DNA from: Palsa-504 sp963806335
Lineage (GTDB): Bacteria > Actinomycetota > Actinomycetes > Streptosporangiales > Streptosporangiaceae
Assembly (NCBI GenBank): GCA_963806335.1
Contig: CAWDXO010000013.1
Location: 248,001 to 312,000 of the forward strand
Length of the DNA: 64,000 bases
Direction of reading: 5' to 3'
The position numbers and the translations under genes are program-made. Shown in pieces: positions 62,504-64,000 of the stretch. Position 1 is the stretch's first letter, and every line of letters begins with the position of its first letter. A model generated the notes under the pieces. That model was given only the letters and a program-made list of their open reading frames with translations. It was not told the origin of the DNA and made no database searches.

Positions 62504-62521
62504 ACCATCCATATGGATGGT
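62504..62521. promoter_or_regulatory. Perfect 18-bp palindrome, operator of the CopG-type gene
   Basis: ACCATCCATATGGATGGT is fully symmetric and lies 28 bases before the ATG of the CopG-like regulator, a position suited to autorepression. Confidence 0.65.
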
Positions 62522-62549
62522 CGGGGGATGGTAAGAAGATGGTGACTGG

Positions 62550-62951
62550 ATGACCAAGGGTGAGAGCGAGAAGACCGAGAAGATCACTATCAACCTAGGA
62601 CTGGTGGACCTCGGGCAGATCGATCTGCTGGTCCAGGAAGGCTTCTACGCCAACCGCACTGATTTCATCCGCACGGCCATCCGCACCCATCTCGCCACCC
62701 GGGGCGAGGCGCTCGACCAGACAGCGGCCAGGCGCACCCTCACCCTGGGCAGCTGTCACTACACCCGTCGCGACCTGGAGGAAATCCGCGACGCCGGGCA
62801 GGTGATCCATATCCGGGTGCTCGGGCTGGCGAGCATCGCCGACGATGTCTCCCCCCAACTGGCCCTGGCCACGATTGCCTCGGTGGAGGTGCTCGGCGCC
62901 TTCCGGGCCCCCGCAGCGGTGAAGGCCGCCCTGGCGCCCCGCACCGCGTGA
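62550..62951 (+). CDS. CopG/RHH-type transcriptional regulator
   Basis: The 133-residue protein has an N-terminal ribbon-helix-helix (EKITINLGLVDLGQIDLLVQEGFYANRTDFIRTAIRTHL), then a C-terminal domain (GSCHYTRRDLEEIRDAG and VIHIRVLGLASIADDVSPQLALATI) that resembles an oligomerisation domain. It is not NikR-like, since no metal histidines are seen. The palindrome at 62504 is its likely binding site. The downstream esterase may be in the same operon. Confidence 0.85.
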   Translation: MTKGESEKTEKITINLGLVDLGQIDLLVQEGFYANRTDFIRTAIRTHLATRGEALDQTAARRTLTLGSCHYTRRDLEEIRDAGQVIHIRVLGLASIADDVSPQLALATIASVEVLGAFRAPAAVKAALAPRTA

Positions 62952-63031
62952 GCCGTCATGACCACAGGCTGCCCCAACCGCCGGCCCGGCAACGTCCGGG
63001 CGGTGCTGCCAGGAGAGCACCGGAGACGACA

Positions 63032-64000
63032 ATGAGAAGGGATACCGCCATGCACGCGCGCCACATGACGGCGATGGCTGAGGCCACTCGCCTGACCCGC
63101 CAGGGCCGCCTTGCCGAGGCGACCGCGCTGATCCAGCAAACCCTGGCTGGTTCGGCGGTTGGACGGCGAGCACCGGATGCGCCCTCCGCCGAGGAGGCTG
63201 ACGGCCCGCACGGCCGCCACGCCACTCCCCCGCCAGCGCTGCAAGCCGGCGAGGGAGCACAACCGGGACAGGCCTATCCCGGCTGGGCTACCCGCCGCCG
63301 CCCGGTCCCCATTGGGGGCGCGCGGGGTCTGCGCCGGGCGCAGCGGCTCGCGGCTCCGGCCATGAGCCGGCCAGCGGGCCGGTTTGACGCCTTCTCCTAC
63401 ACGGACGCCGCCGGCACTCGCGCCTACCGCCTTTATGTTCCCACTGGCCACGGCGGCGATCCCTTGCCCCTAGTCGTGATGCTGCACGGCGGCACCCAGG
63501 ACGCCATGACCTTCGCCGCCGCCACCGGCATGAACGATCTCGCCGAGCGTCAGGCATTCCTCGTCGCCTACCCCGAACAGCCCCCCTCGGCGAACCCGGG
63601 TAAGTACTGGAACTGGTTCGTCCCCGGTCACCAGCGCCGCGATGACGGCGAGCCGTCGCTGATCGCCGGGATCACCCGCCAGGTCACCGATCGCTACGGG
63701 GTCGATGTCACCCGGGTGCACGTGGCGGGGTTTTCCGCCGGCGGCGCGATGGCCGCGGTGATGGCGGCGGTCTACCCCGATCTTTACGCCGCCGTCGGCG
63801 TGCACTCCGGGCTGCCCTACGCCGCCGCCGGCGACGTGGCCTCCGCGTTCGCGGCGATGAAGCAGGGGCCGCCCCGGCTGGCCCGGCCCCCGGCCCGGCC
63901 GCTGCCGCTGATCGTCTTCCATGGTGACCGGGACGCGACCGTGGCCCCCGCCAACGCCGCGGGCCTCATCGACCACGTCCTGGCGGCGGCCAGCCCGGAC
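63032..64000 (+). CDS. PHB-depolymerase (LpqC-type) esterase, 3' end cut by window edge
   Basis: From the ATG at 63032 the frame is open to the right edge (323 codons). A helical N-terminus (TAMAEATRLTRQGRLAEATALIQQTLAG) is followed by the esterase domain: FSYTDAAGTRAYRLYVPTG, VVMLHGGTQDAMTFAAATGMN, the catalytic GFSAGGAMA and a later VFHGDRDATVAP, which supplies the Asp of the triad. No signal peptide is seen, so it may act on intracellular polyhydroxyalkanoate or another ester. The CopG gene is immediately upstream. Confidence 0.88.
   Translation, partial: MRRDTAMHARHMTAMAEATRLTRQGRLAEATALIQQTLAGSAVGRRAPDAPSAEEADGPHGRHATPPPALQAGEGAQPGQAYPGWATRRRPVPIGGARGLRRAQRLAAPAMSRPAGRFDAFSYTDAAGTRAYRLYVPTGHGGDPLPLVVMLHGGTQDAMTFAAATGMNDLAERQAFLVAYPEQPPSANPGKYWNWFVPGHQRRDDGEPSLIAGITRQVTDRYGVDVTRVHVAGFSAGGAMAAVMAAVYPDLYAAVGVHSGLPYAAAGDVASAFAAMKQGPPRLARPPARPLPLIVFHGDRDATVAPANAAGLIDHVLAAASPD

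Overview
The window is very GC-rich, with tightly packed genes, many 4-base start/stop overlaps and frequent GTG starts. It carries protein families typical of filamentous actinomycetes: XRE/DUF5753 regulators paired with DUF397 proteins, DUF3040, DUF1707, DUF6788, the PF04672-type methyltransferase, a DinB-like protein of the mycothiol-dependent type, an F420-style LLM oxidoreductase and SigE-type sigma factors. This points to a soil actinomycete close to Streptosporangiales or Streptomycetales. I cannot assign a genus from the sequence alone.

Layout. 1-5.3 kb: a partial RsbW-like ATPase, a one-strand cluster of regulator, methyltransferase and two DUF397 proteins, and a SigE-type sigma factor with its membrane partner. 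5.3-14.7 kb: cobN, a secreted protein, an OmpR-type two-component system, and two related sigma-like proteins, one fused to a membrane and extracellular domain. 14.7-22.7 kb: a run of metabolic genes (PfkB kinase, ADP-ribosylglycohydrolase, VOC, DinB, Ohr), then cobQ (frameshifted), cobD and a split transketolase whose second half has an internal stop. 22.9-33.7 kb: an accessory region that begins at a tRNA-Arg gene. It holds a three-gene transposon with 17-bp inverted repeats, an integrase with an internal stop, two nucleotidyltransferase/XRE pairs that share an operator, a VapBC-like pair, and a chain of joined gene fragments (TPR, relaxase, SRPBCC, DHFR-like, helicase). 33.8-53.1 kb: mixed cargo including a large class III cyclase/AAA regulator, a frameshifted adenylating-enzyme/nitroreductase fusion, a GH65 phosphorylase with a HAD phosphomutase, a secreted beta-propeller-like protein, an MFS transporter, and a winged-helix/membrane operon under three palindromic sites. 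53.2-60.8 kb: a six-gene operon for a complex I/hydrogenase-4-like membrane complex. 61-64 kb: a methyltransferase, DUF1622, a CopG regulator and a partial PHB-depolymerase-like esterase.

The most unusual item is the six-gene membrane complex. Its NuoD/HycE-like subunit has no NiFe ligands, and its NuoB-like subunit has lost all four ligands of the proximal iron-sulfur cluster, yet the proton-pump-type membrane subunits look intact. Other notable items are a perfect 46-bp palindrome inside cobN that encodes the same peptide on both strands, a divergent leaderless promoter inside the three-gene transposon, a GTATC-N6-GATAC operator shared by two separate toxin-antitoxin-like loci, and a leaderless promoter element shared by the two sigma-like genes.

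An unusual number of genes are broken by one base change or one-base indel (cobQ, transketolase, integrase, transposase, nucleotidyltransferase, relaxase, SRPBCC, ligase/nitroreductase). Some of this is real decay of the mobile region. Sequencing or assembly error cannot be excluded for the single-base cases in cobQ and transketolase.
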